From NCBI GenBank assembly GCA_030746295.1, contig JASLMY010000039.1:1-25707 (forward strand): a stretch of 25,707 bases of DNA. The letters are read 5' to 3'. Positions 7,400 to 14,399 of the stretch are shown piece after piece. Each line of letters opens with the position of its first letter. Position 1 is the first letter of the stretch. The DNA is from Alphaproteobacteria bacterium (GTDB lineage Bacteria; Pseudomonadota; Alphaproteobacteria; GCA-2731375). Both the position numbers and the translations under genes were made by a program. Below the pieces are notes generated by a model. That model worked only from the letters and a program-made list of their open reading frames with translations, did no database searches and was not told where the DNA came from.

Positions 7400-8407
7400 T
7401 CAAGCGCTCGCGCAGGCCTCCGCGACCGGGCCGCGCTCGCTGGTGTTGATGGCATTCGGGCTGTCGACCTCCGCGCCCGACGGCAGCGGCGCCGCGGCGT
7501 CGGCGATCCAGGTGGCGACGTCACGCCAGACGGTCTCGGCCTGGCAGTCGCGCAGCAGCATGTGCCAACCGTCAGCATAGAGTGCCAGGCGCTTGACGCC
7601 GTTCAGCGTCCCCGCCATTTCCTTCACCGGGGCGGGCGGTACGATCTCGTCGCGGGCGCCGTAGAGGACCAGGGCCGGCGTGTCGACAGCGGTCGCGGCC
7701 TCGAGGCCGGCCCCCATCAGTTTGGTCAAACCGTAGAGGGCGTCGATCCGGGTCTTCTTGATCACCAGCGGGTCGCGGCCGAGCGCTCGCAGCATCGGAA
7801 TGTTGTCCGAGGCGAGCCGGTCGAGGCCGCGGCCGGTGACGTACTCGCCCGGCGTCAGATGGGCCCAGAGCCAGAGGCCGAAGCGGTAGAAGGGGCTCAT
7901 CGCCCGCGCCCCCCAGACCGCCGGTGCGACCAGCACCAGACCGTCCACCGCCGGCGCCTCGGGACCCGAGAGCGCCAGTAGCGCGACCGCCCCGCCCATC
8001 GAGTTGCCGAGCAGGTAGACCGGCTTGCCGGCATGCCGCGCCTGCGCCAGGGCGACGACGGCGCGCGCGTCCGCCGCCATGGCCTGCGCGCCGCCGATGA
8101 TCCCCGGCGCCGGTGCCTGGCCGAAGCCGCGCTGGTCGTAGGCATAGGTGGTGACGCCGTGTTCGGCCCACCAGGCGGCTGCGGTGGCAAAGCTCAGCCG
8201 GTAGTCGTTGAAGCCATGCAAGGCGACGACGACGGCCCGCTCCTCCGCCGCCGGCCACTTCGTCAGCGGCAGGTGCAAGCCGTCGGCGGTGACCACCGCC
8301 TCCGTCGCCAGGCGGGGCGCGCCGACCTCGGGCCCGAGCGATTGCAGCCGGGGGGCGCAGGCCGCCAGCCCCAGCAGCAAACACCCGATCAGAAAGAAGC
8401 GATGCAC
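7400..8407 (-). CDS. Lipoprotein alpha/beta hydrolase (lysophospholipase / monoacylglycerol lipase-like)
   Basis: A serine hydrolase, 335 residues, probably anchored to a membrane on the periplasmic side. The GTG start at 8407 gives a short lipoprotein signal with lipobox LAAC (lipidated Cys17). The open frame extends upstream to 9265, but that stretch is the glycosylase gene read in another frame. The catalytic core shows the oxyanion segment LHGFNDYRLSF, the nucleophile elbow LLGNSMGGAVAL (catalytic Ser), an acid in YGARDEIVPP, and a His in DGWHMLLRD. This is the layout of the Hydrolase_4 / PldB family, which cleaves monoacylglycerols or lysophospholipids. It begins 5 bases after the stop of the uracil-DNA-glycosylase-like gene, so the two are co-transcribed, though no functional link is obvious. 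The tail after about residue 300 is variable. Confidence 0.88.
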   Translation of the reverse strand: MHRFFLIGCLLLGLAACAPRLQSLGPEVGAPRLATEAVVTADGLHLPLTKWPAAEERAVVVALHGFNDYRLSFATAAAWWAEHGVTTYAYDQRGFGQAPAPGIIGGAQAMAADARAVVALAQARHAGKPVYLLGNSMGGAVALLALSGPEAPAVDGLVLVAPAVWGARAMSPFYRFGLWLWAHLTPGEYVTGRGLDRLASDNIPMLRALGRDPLVIKKTRIDALYGLTKLMGAGLEAATAVDTPALVLYGARDEIVPPAPVKEMAGTLNGVKRLALYADGWHMLLRDCQAETVWRDVATWIADAAAPLPSGAEVDSPNAINTSERGPVAEACASA

Positions 8408-8412
8408 TCCGC

Positions 8413-9027
8413 TCAACCGATCAGGTCCGCGACACGGTGGCGCAGCGCCGGCACGACCTCGGCCTCGAACCAAGGGTTTCGCTTGGCCCAGCCAACGGTC
8501 CGCCAAGAGGGGTGCGGCAGCGGCAGGTGGCCCGGCCCATACTCCTGCCAGGCCCTGACGGTCTCCGTCAGCGAGGCCTTGCGCTGCTGGCCGAGGTGCC
8601 ACTTCTGGGCATACTGACCGACCAGGAGCACGAGCTCGACCGAAGCCAGGTGCGGCAGCAGGCGGGCCTGCCAAGCCTCGGCGCATTCCGGCCTCGGCGG
8701 CAGGTCGCCGCCCCGATCGTGCCGGCCCGGATAGCAGAAGCCCATCGGCACGATGGCGATCCGGCTCTCGTCGTAGAAGGTCTCTTTGTCCACCGCCAGC
8801 CAGTCGCGCAGACGGTCGCCGCTCGGGTCGTCCCACGGGGTGCCGCTGGCGTGCACCTTGGTGCCGGGCGCCTGGCCGATGATCAGCAGCCGTGCGGTGG
8901 CCGTAGCGCGGAGCACCGGCCGCGGCCCCAACGGCAGCTCGGCGGCACAGATCCGGCAGCCGCGGATTTCGGCGAGCAGCCCGACGAGCTCGCCCGCCGG
9001 CGCCGGTTTGGATGTCTCGACCGTCAT
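8413..9027 (-). CDS. Uracil-DNA glycosylase superfamily protein
   Basis: A 204-residue protein of the uracil-DNA glycosylase fold, which normally removes uracil from DNA. Motif A is LLIIGQAPGTKVHASGTPW and motif B is the late HPSWRTVGW. A central strand reads VELVLLVGQYA. An N-terminal CRIC pair and two later cysteines (GFCYPG, PECAEAW) could ligate an iron-sulfur cluster as in family 4/5 enzymes, but the spacing was not checked against a structure. The acidic residue that often follows GxAPG in family 4 is Lys here, so activity is uncertain. Start choices are GTG at 9036 or ATG at 9027; the ATG is preferred, with GAGAG upstream. It is transcribed divergently from the dehydrogenase at 9150. 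Confidence 0.82.
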   Translation of the reverse strand: MTVETSKPAPAGELVGLLAEIRGCRICAAELPLGPRPVLRATATARLLIIGQAPGTKVHASGTPWDDPSGDRLRDWLAVDKETFYDESRIAIVPMGFCYPGRHDRGGDLPPRPECAEAWQARLLPHLASVELVLLVGQYAQKWHLGQQRKASLTETVRAWQEYGPGHLPLPHPSWRTVGWAKRNPWFEAEVVPALRHRVADLIG

Positions 9028-9081
9028 GGCGCGCACTCTCGCTCAGGCCGGGGGGCCCCGCAAGCCCGAGAGGGCGCGGTC

Positions 9082-9111
9082 TTGGCAGCGGCCTCGGTTT
9101 GCGCCTAACGT
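9082..9111 (+). promoter_or_regulatory. Weak candidate promoter for the dehydrogenase at 9150
   Basis: TTGGCA (9082-9087) matches the -35 box at 5 of 6 positions. After 18 bases comes TAACGT (9106-9111), which matches the -10 box at only 3 of 6. It lies in the 122-bp divergent gap, 38 bases before the start codon. Position supports it more than sequence. Confidence 0.25.
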
Positions 9112-9149
9112 CGGCCACCCTCGAAGTAGCAAAGAGCGGTGTAAGTGCC

Positions 9150-10217
9150 ATGCCCGTGACGATCTCGGCCGAGAAGCTGACCCAATTGCTGAAGACCATG
9201 TGCCGGCGCTCCGGCAGCGACGAGAGCGAGGCCGAGGCGGTGGCCCGTAACCTCGTCGAGGCCAACCTGATGGGCCACGACAGCCACGGTGTCGGCCTGA
9301 TCCCCCGCTATATCGAGCACACCATGGACGGTCGCGTCACCATCGACGGCCACGCTTCGGTGCTCTCCGACACGGGCGCCTTCCTGCTCCTCGAGGGCAA
9401 CATGGGCTACGGCCAGGTGGTCGGGCGCGAGGCCATGGAGATGGGCCTCGCCAAGGCCCGCGAGCACGGCGTCGCCATCGTCGGCCTCAAGAACGTGCAT
9501 CACCTGGGGCGGATCGGCGCCTGGGGCGAGATCTGCGCCGAGGCCGGCTTCATCTCGATCCACTACGTCAACGCCCACGGCCACGCCGCCCTAGTGGCGC
9601 CCTTCGGCGGCTACGACGCACGCTATTCGACCAACCCCTATTGCACCGCCCTGCCGGCGACACCGGAGAACCCGATGCTGGTCCTCGACATGGCGACGAG
9701 CCGCGTCGCCCAGGGCAAGGTGCGGGTCGCCTACTACCGCAAGGCCGAGATGATGGCGGGCGCCCTCGTCGGCCCCGACGGCCGGCCGACCAACGACCCG
9801 ACGGTGATGTTCGAGGAGCCGAAGGGCGCGCTCCTCTCGTTCGGCGAGCACAAGGGCTACGGCCTGGCGCTGATCTGCGACATCCTCGCCGGTGCCTTGA
9901 CCGGCGGCGGCACGGCGCACCCCGAGAACCACCAAGAGAACACCATTCGCAACAACATGCTGACGATCATCATCGACCCCGACGGCTTCCGCCAAGGCGT
10001 CCCCTTCGACCGAGAAATCGACATGTTGACCGCCTGGGTCAAGGACTCTCGCACCGTCGACGGCGTCGACGGCGTTTTGGTGCCGGGCGAGCCGGAGCGG
10101 CTCTCGAGCGCGGCGCGGCTGGCCGACGGCGTCCCTATCGAGGACGCCACCTGGGCCGAGATCGTCGAGGCCGGCCTCTCGGTCGGCATGAATAAGGTCG
10201 ATTTCGAGGATGTTTAA
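9150..10217 (+). CDS. Malate/L-lactate/ureidoglycolate-type dehydrogenase (Ldh_2 family)
   Basis: A 355-residue NAD(P)-dependent 2-hydroxyacid dehydrogenase of the Ldh_2 family, which has a fold distinct from classical lactate dehydrogenases. Family marks are the GHDSHGVGLIPRY motif (about residues 41-53, with the catalytic-region His), the VGLKNVHHLGRIGAWGE segment, DMATSRVAQGKV, and the SFGEHKGYGLAL motif near residue 235. The length is normal. The ATG at 9150 is chosen because it begins the homologous region (MPVTISAEKL); the frame is open upstream to 9012 but overlaps the divergent gene. Members act on malate, lactate, sulfolactate, ureidoglycolate or 2,3-diketogulonate, and the sequence alone does not tell which. 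No transporter or pathway gene sits beside it. The gene runs alone and converges on higA. Confidence 0.92.
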   Translation: MPVTISAEKLTQLLKTMCRRSGSDESEAEAVARNLVEANLMGHDSHGVGLIPRYIEHTMDGRVTIDGHASVLSDTGAFLLLEGNMGYGQVVGREAMEMGLAKAREHGVAIVGLKNVHHLGRIGAWGEICAEAGFISIHYVNAHGHAALVAPFGGYDARYSTNPYCTALPATPENPMLVLDMATSRVAQGKVRVAYYRKAEMMAGALVGPDGRPTNDPTVMFEEPKGALLSFGEHKGYGLALICDILAGALTGGGTAHPENHQENTIRNNMLTIIIDPDGFRQGVPFDREIDMLTAWVKDSRTVDGVDGVLVPGEPERLSSAARLADGVPIEDATWAEIVEAGLSVGMNKVDFEDV

Positions 10218-10224
10218 GACAGCC

Positions 10225-10249
10225 CAGGCGACCGCCGTCAGGCGGCCTG
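10225..10249. terminator. Hairpin between convergent dehydrogenase and higA genes
   Basis: CAGG (10225-10228) and CCTG (10246-10249) enclose a perfect CCGCC/GGCGG stem (10232-10236, 10241-10245) with a GTCA loop. It overlaps the higA stop codon and lies just after the dehydrogenase stop. No T-run follows in either direction, so termination is inferred from position. Confidence 0.3.
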
Positions 10250-10534
10250 ATATCGAGTGACGGGCCTCCAGTTCTTAATTGCGGCTTCCGCGTCGTGGAC
10301 GTCCACCGCCTTCTGAAGATTCAGCCAGAGCTCAGTGGAGGTGCCCAATACCTTGGCGATCCGCGCCGCAATTTCGGGTTCCAGCCGCACATGGCCGTGG
10401 ACGATGTTGCTCATGTGCTTGCGGCTGCATTCAACCGCGCGGGCGAAGGCCGTGATCGAGACGCCCCGAGGCTCCAGATAGAGCTCGCGAAGGATCTCGC
10501 CGGGCGGAGTCGGCCGTCGCGTCATCTTTTCCAT
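10238..10534 (-). CDS. higA: HigA-family antitoxin (XRE helix-turn-helix)
   Basis: A 98-residue antitoxin of the HigA/VapI type. The sequence opens with RRPTPPGEILRELYLEP, the signature start of the family, followed by a helix-turn-helix at about residues 25-60 (SITAFARAVECSRKHMSNIVHG) and the closing TSTELWLNLQKAVD segment. It binds its partner toxin and the operon's own promoter. The ATG at 10534 is chosen because AGAGGA lies directly upstream; a TTG at 10549 would add five residues. It follows higB by 37 bases, the toxin-first order usual for hig loci. Confidence 0.93.
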   Translation of the reverse strand: MEKMTRRPTPPGEILRELYLEPRGVSITAFARAVECSRKHMSNIVHGHVRLEPEIAARIAKVLGTSTELWLNLQKAVDVHDAEAAIKNWRPVTRYQAA

Positions 10535-10571
10535 GTCCTCTTCCCTCAAACGCCAGCACTCCGAAACGCGT

Positions 10572-10856
10572 TCAATGGTAGTCCTCGAAGTCCAGGTCAG
10601 TGAAAAACTCGCCGTCGAAACGGAACGTGATGCAGTAGTTGCCGGTCACGTGCATTGAATAGGTGCCTCTGCGCGGGCTGCGGAGCTGGTGGAAGTCTTT
10701 GACCCCACGACAATCACTTAGTTCCGTGGCAGCGTTCAGGAAATCGAGGATCAACAGCACATTTCGGTGGTACTGCGTCCCGATCCGCCGCGTCCTACCG
10801 CGAAGAAACAGGTCCGAAAGCCCCCTGTTTCTGAAACCATCCGGCCGGATTGCCAC
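10572..10856 (-). CDS. higB: HigB-family toxin (RelE superfamily mRNA interferase)
   Basis: A 94-residue ribosome-dependent mRNA endonuclease of the HigB family. Typical features are the FRNRGLSDLF opening, an NVLLILDFLNAAT helix, DFHQLRSPRRGTYSMHVTGNYCITFRF in the core, and the family-ending DLDFEDYH. Core arginines, the tyrosine in GTYSM and the terminal histidine are all present, so the toxin looks intact. The start is a GTG at 10856; a ribosome site is weak. Its promoter and a likely operator lie 20-80 bases upstream. Such pairs are often mobile, and the upstream region is more AT-rich than its surroundings. Confidence 0.92.
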   Translation of the reverse strand: MAIRPDGFRNRGLSDLFLRGRTRRIGTQYHRNVLLILDFLNAATELSDCRGVKDFHQLRSPRRGTYSMHVTGNYCITFRFDGEFFTDLDFEDYH

Positions 10857-10872
10857 CTCACACGCCCTCGGA

Positions 10873-10910
10873 CTGTCACTTTTTAAGTTACGTTACCGAA
10901 AAGGTGACAG
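10873..10910 (-). promoter_or_regulatory. Inverted-repeat operator upstream of higB
   Basis: CTGTCAC (10873-10879) and GTGACAG (10904-10910) are perfect inverted arms, extended inward by T-rich and A-rich runs that also pair with a one-base bulge. Between them lies a tandem GTTAC repeat (10887-10896). The distal arm overlaps the promoter's -10 box, as expected for autorepression by HigA. Confidence 0.6.
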
Positions 10911-10935
10911 TACATGACTAGTGGAAACCAGTCAA
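10907..10935 (-). promoter_or_regulatory. higB: higBA promoter
   Basis: On the minus strand TTGACT (10935-10930) matches the -35 box at 5 of 6 positions. A spacer of exactly 17 bases leads to TACTGT (10912-10907), which matches the -10 box at 3 of 6, including the key TA and final T. It lies about 50 bases upstream of the higB start. Confidence 0.55.
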
Positions 10936-10948
10936 ATTGGGTCGCACC

Positions 10949-12613
10949 TCAGAGCGGCTGGCCGGCGGCGTCGAGAATCGGCAGGGTCACGGAGCGGGTG
11001 TTGCCGAAGGAGGGAATGACGCAGGAGTGGCGGCCGGCGGCACCTGCGACCAGCAGCACGACCTCTTCCGGCTTCGAGAAGATGCGGGCGCCGTCCCGCC
11101 AATCGTCGCCGACGAAGCGGTCGGACAGCCGCCTGGCCATCACTTGGCCCTGGGCTTCGGAGATGTGCCAGCCGGGAATGACGGCGTGCTCCATGAGGAA
11201 GCGCTGCACGTCCTCGGCCGAGAGGCCGTCGCGGGCGATCATCTCGGCATGCTCGGGCCCCAGCACCACCATGACCTCGCCGCCGAGATAGGAGTTGTTG
11301 CTCCCCGTCGAGGCGATGGTGCCGGCGATCGTCAGCAAGACCTCTTCGCCGGTGCGGCCGTAGTGGTCGTTGACGTTGTGCGGGCCCTCGACGCCGGCCA
11401 CCGTCACCGTGCTCTGGCCGGCATCGAAGCCGCGCTGCACATGCAACGGCGCCCAGGGATTGTCGGCCTCGTTCTCAGCGAAGCAGAAGGCGAACTTGGC
11501 CGGCGTGCCCATGGTCGAGCGGTCGAGTACGCCCGGCGTGGCACCGCCGATGTTCAAGAGCACGAAGCGAAGCGCCCGGCCGATCGCCGAGTTGGCGAGC
11601 CGTCCCTGGCCCATAGCGTTGTAGGTGGCGTTGAGGCCCGCCGCCTCGGCCATCGGGCCATTGACGATCGTCAGCACGGTGCAGGGGTGGGTCGTGGTCT
11701 GCAGCGCCTTCAGGTTCAGCGGCTTCTCGGTGATGGCGCGTGTGGCCGCGGCCACGATCGCGAAGTGCTCGGGTGCGGCCCCCGCCATCACCGCGTTGGC
11801 CGCCACCTTGGCCACCGTCGCCCGGCCGAGCTTGGGCTCGACCAAGCCCAACAGCTCGTACTTGTCCCAAGCGCCGACCATCTCGTCGAAGCGCGTCCTC
11901 GTCGGCGGCACGATAGGCAGGCCGTCGGTCCAGCCGCGCCGGTAGAGGAGCGTGTTGACGGCATCGAGACCGTCCGGCGCTTTGAAGGTCTCGGGCGCGT
12001 CGGCAGCGTTGAAATTGCCCTCGAAGAGCGAGTGGTAGCGCAGACGGCAGCTCGTCTCCGGCTCCCTCTGCTTGTAGGTCTCGGCAAGTGCCTTCGGATC
12101 GCCACTCCAGGCCTGGACGATCTCGTCGACGGCTCCGGCCGCGATCTCCCGTACCTCGTCCGGTCGGCGCTTGGCCATCGGGTGCGGGATAATGACCAGC
12201 GGCAAGCCCGGCATGCCGAGGATCTCCGCCTCCGACTTGCCCAGCGCGTGGAACTCGTCGGTGCAAAGCGTGGCGACCGCGATGCCGGCCTTCTCTAGTC
12301 TGATGGCGTCATGGATACACCACGACGTGCAGGAGCCTCAGTCCGCGAGCGCCGCGACGACGACGTCGCACTCATCCAGAAAGCCGGCGGAGAAGTCGGC
12401 CGGCAGGCTCGCCTCCTTGCCGAAGCGGATGAACTTCAAGCCACCGTGGCGCTCTGACAACAGGTCCGCGACGTCGTCCAGCAGCGTGTCCGCGTTCTTC
12501 TTACTGTTGTTGAAGAGCCCGACCGTGGTGCCTTCGGCAAGGCCCGGCCGCGGGCTGAGCGGCACCTCCTCATGCGTGAACTCGCCACAGGGGTTCATCA
12601 GCTCGACGGTCAT
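10949..12613 (-). CDS. UGSC-family selenoprotein with in-frame TGA read as selenocysteine
   Basis: The two open frames 12613-12341 and 12337-10949 lie in the same frame and are separated only by a TGA at 12340-12338. Read as selenocysteine, it gives one 554-residue protein with Sec92 in the motif U-G-S-C-T-S-W-C. The segment before it (DECDVVVAALAD) and after it (IHDAIRLEKAGIAVATLCTD, then EFHALGKSEAEILGMPGLPL) form one continuous domain (about 1-175) of the type named UGSC family (seleno)protein. No start codon exists for the first 40 codons after the TGA. A SECIS-like hairpin follows. A second region (about 220-554; GWTDGLPIVPPT, AVMAGAAPEHF, TTTHPCTVLTIVNGP, ATPGVLDRSTMGTP) has no function I know. 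The UxxC motif suggests thiol-redox chemistry. The start ATG has AAGAGGT upstream. It lies 59 bp after the phosphonate monoester hydrolase gene, so they are probably co-transcribed. Confidence 0.85.
12307..12327 (-). promoter_or_regulatory. Candidate bacterial SECIS element
   Basis: On the minus strand CGTCGTGG (12327-12320) pairs with CCATGACG (12314-12307) over 8 bp, one a G-U wobble, around the 5-base loop TGTAT. The apical loop starts 18 bases after the TGA at 12340-12338 and has G at its second position. Known bacterial SECIS rules are a loop 16-37 bases after the UGA, a stem of at least 4 bp and a G among the first two loop bases; all are met. The hairpin lies within the coding sequence, as bacterial SelB recognition requires. 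Confidence 0.8.
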
Positions 12614-12672
12614 GGGACCTCTTCCCGGCTTACGACCTCTGAATTGGAGCAGAAACGGGGCAGCCGCTCAAG

Positions 12673-14256
12673 TCAGGCCGGCCGCCGCCGTTCGCGGCGC
12701 TCGACAATGCCACCGGGCGTCAGGCGCATGTTGGCGAGCGTGCGATCATCGTGGGTCATGCGCCAGCTCAGAAGCTTTTGCGCCCATTCCATGACCAGGC
12801 CGTGATAGGCGGGGTCTCCGGCAAGGTTTCTAAACTCGTGCGGGTCCTCCTGGCGGTCGAAGAAGAGCGGCGGCAGGGCCGCGAAGTGGACGTATTTGTA
12901 GCGCGCATCGAAAATCAGATGAGCGGCGCACTGGTCCGCCGCCAGGCCCAACGGCAGCCGACCGTCGGCATCGACGAAGTTGCGGAAGTCGAAGCCGGCA
13001 TGGGCCTCGGTTCGCCAGCCGGAGACGGTCTCGTCTCGACAGAAGGACAATAGCGACTCGCCGTCGCAGGCCATCGGAACCTGAATGCCCAGCCAATCCA
13101 GCATCGTCGGCATCAGGTCGACGCTCTCGCTCAGGGCCGCGACCGCGCCGCCGCGGGCGGCATCGGCTTCGGTCCTCGGATCGCGGACGATCAAGGGCAC
13201 GTAGAATGTCTGGTCGAAATAGCTGTACTTCGCCAGCATCCAATGATCGCCCAAGTGCTTGCCGTGGTCGGAGGTGAAGACGATCAGGGTCCGATCGTAG
13301 ACGCCACTCGCCTTCAGATGCGCCACCAGGCGGCCGAGTTGATCGTCGATCTTGCTCATCATGCCGTAATAGGTGGCGCGGAGCTGGCGCCATTCGCGCT
13401 CGTCGAGCGTCAGGTTGTCGCTGGCGTGGGCGCCATAGGTGTAGGGGGTCTCGCGCTGATTGTGGAGATAGAAGGCGATCCAGGGATGCTGCGCCGCCTC
13501 GGCCTCGACGCGTTCGCGGCGGATCGGCATGCCGACCTCGGCCGCGTCGTACATGGTGTTGTAGGGCTCCGGCGCGATGAAGGGCGGGTGCGGCGCCAGA
13601 TACGAGAGGTGCACGAACCAGGGTTCGGGGCCCCGGGCCGAGATGTACGCCATGGCGCGATCGGTCAGCACCGCGCTGGCACTCTCATCAGGGCCATAGA
13701 ACGCTGGCCAGTAGGTCTTGCCTCGACTGTCGGGATCGCTGTCGACGCGCGGCCGGTAGGGCCCCAAGGCCTCGTCATCGATCTCGTAGCCGCGTGCCGC
13801 CAACGCTTCCCGCCAGAGGCCGAGATCGCTCGCCATCTGCGCCACCGGGGTCATCCCCGGCAAGACACCTTCGTAAGATCGAAGGGCCGGATGGTTCGCC
13901 GGCAGGGTACGAGGGTCGGCCGAGACGTCCGTATAGCCGAAGAGCGCCGCCTCGTAGCCGGCCTTCGCGACCTCGCGGGCGATGTTGGTGTGGCGGTCGT
14001 CGAGCGGCGTGCCGTTCACCACCGAGCGGTGATTGTGCAGGTAGAGCCCGGTATAAAGGCTGGCCCGCGCCGGCCCGCAGGGCGTCGCCTGCCCGTAGTG
14101 GCGGCGGAAGAGCGTGCCGTCCGCCGCCAGCGCATCCAAGTGCGGCGTCTTGACGATCGGGTGGCCGAGCGCCGACAGACAGTCGCCCCGCCACTGATCG
14201 GCGGTAATGAAGAGCACGTTCCAGGCCGGCTCGCCCATGTCCCCTGCCGCACGCAT
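12673..14256 (-). CDS. Phosphonate monoester hydrolase / type I sulfatase family enzyme
   Basis: A 527-residue enzyme of the alkaline-phosphatase superfamily. The ordered resemblance to the phosphonate monoester hydrolases of Rhizobium and Burkholderia runs through the whole length: NVLFITADQWRGD (metal Asp20), PCGPARASLYTGLYLHNHRS, LAPHPPFIAPEPYNTMY, FTSDHGKHLGDHWMLAKYSY, SVDLMPTMLDWLG, CDGESLLSF, YKYVHFAALPPLFFD and a closing KLLSWRMTHDDRTL. Cys60 in the C-G-P-A-R motif should be converted to formylglycine as the nucleophile, with Arg64 beside it, which needs a maturase encoded elsewhere. Family members cleave phosphonate and phosphate esters and often aryl sulfates. There is no signal peptide, so it is cytoplasmic. 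Start is uncertain: GTG 14262, ATG 14256 or ATG 14238, the last best aligned to known family N-termini. First gene of a likely pair with the selenoprotein. Confidence 0.88.
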   Translation of the reverse strand: MRAAGDMGEPAWNVLFITADQWRGDCLSALGHPIVKTPHLDALAADGTLFRRHYGQATPCGPARASLYTGLYLHNHRSVVNGTPLDDRHTNIAREVAKAGYEAALFGYTDVSADPRTLPANHPALRSYEGVLPGMTPVAQMASDLGLWREALAARGYEIDDEALGPYRPRVDSDPDSRGKTYWPAFYGPDESASAVLTDRAMAYISARGPEPWFVHLSYLAPHPPFIAPEPYNTMYDAAEVGMPIRRERVEAEAAQHPWIAFYLHNQRETPYTYGAHASDNLTLDEREWRQLRATYYGMMSKIDDQLGRLVAHLKASGVYDRTLIVFTSDHGKHLGDHWMLAKYSYFDQTFYVPLIVRDPRTEADAARGGAVAALSESVDLMPTMLDWLGIQVPMACDGESLLSFCRDETVSGWRTEAHAGFDFRNFVDADGRLPLGLAADQCAAHLIFDARYKYVHFAALPPLFFDRQEDPHEFRNLAGDPAYHGLVMEWAQKLLSWRMTHDDRTLANMRLTPGGIVERRERRRPA

Positions 14257-14303
14257 AATCACTCAGGCGTGGCCAGACCACGGATTCGCCCGCCACATCA
14301 AGA

Positions 14304-14323
14304 GCGATGGCTTAAGCCATTGC
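14304..14323. promoter_or_regulatory. 20-bp near-palindrome upstream of the hydrolase-selenoprotein pair
   Basis: ATGGCTTAAGCCAT (14307-14320) is a perfect 14-bp palindrome. Skipping one G/T mismatch on each side, the GC pairs at 14304-14305 and 14322-14323 extend it to 20 bp. It lies about 50 bases before the hydrolase start in a 143-bp gap. Its symmetry suits a dimeric repressor or activator, but the protein is not identified here. Confidence 0.5.
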
Positions 14324-14341
14324 TTTAGTGCCAGGAATCCG

Positions 14342-14381
14342 AGTCCCCATGGAAGCCTCGACTTTCGGAACAAGGGGGACT
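14342..14381 (-). terminator. Inverted repeat after the enoyl-CoA hydratase gene
   Basis: AGTCCCC (14342-14348) and GGGGACT (14375-14381) are perfect 7-bp arms 26 bases apart, with outer GAATC/GATTC pairing possible. It begins 18 bases after the hydratase stop on the minus strand. No T-run follows; it could be a terminator or a second regulatory site for the hydrolase gene. Confidence 0.3.
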
Positions 14382-14399
14382 GGTCCGTGATTCGGGCGC

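Noticed and set aside
10949..12214. The downstream open frame as an independent gene starting at the ATG at 12214
   Set aside because: The protein-like sequence continues without interruption upstream of that ATG to the TGA, and the ATG lies in the middle of a domain. A selenoprotein reading explains the whole.
10937..12298. A 453-codon plus-strand frame opposite the selenoprotein gene
   Set aside because: Low-complexity His/Arg/Gly/Asp composition and no recognisable domain; the minus strand encodes the conserved protein.
13243..14328. A 361-codon plus-strand frame opposite the hydrolase gene
   Set aside because: No domain pattern, and the opposite strand has full-length similarity to a known enzyme.
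14257..14399. Sigma-54 promoter (TGGCAC) upstream of the phosphonate monoester hydrolase
   Set aside because: TGGCAC is present, but no GC doublet lies at the required 10-base spacing from the GG.
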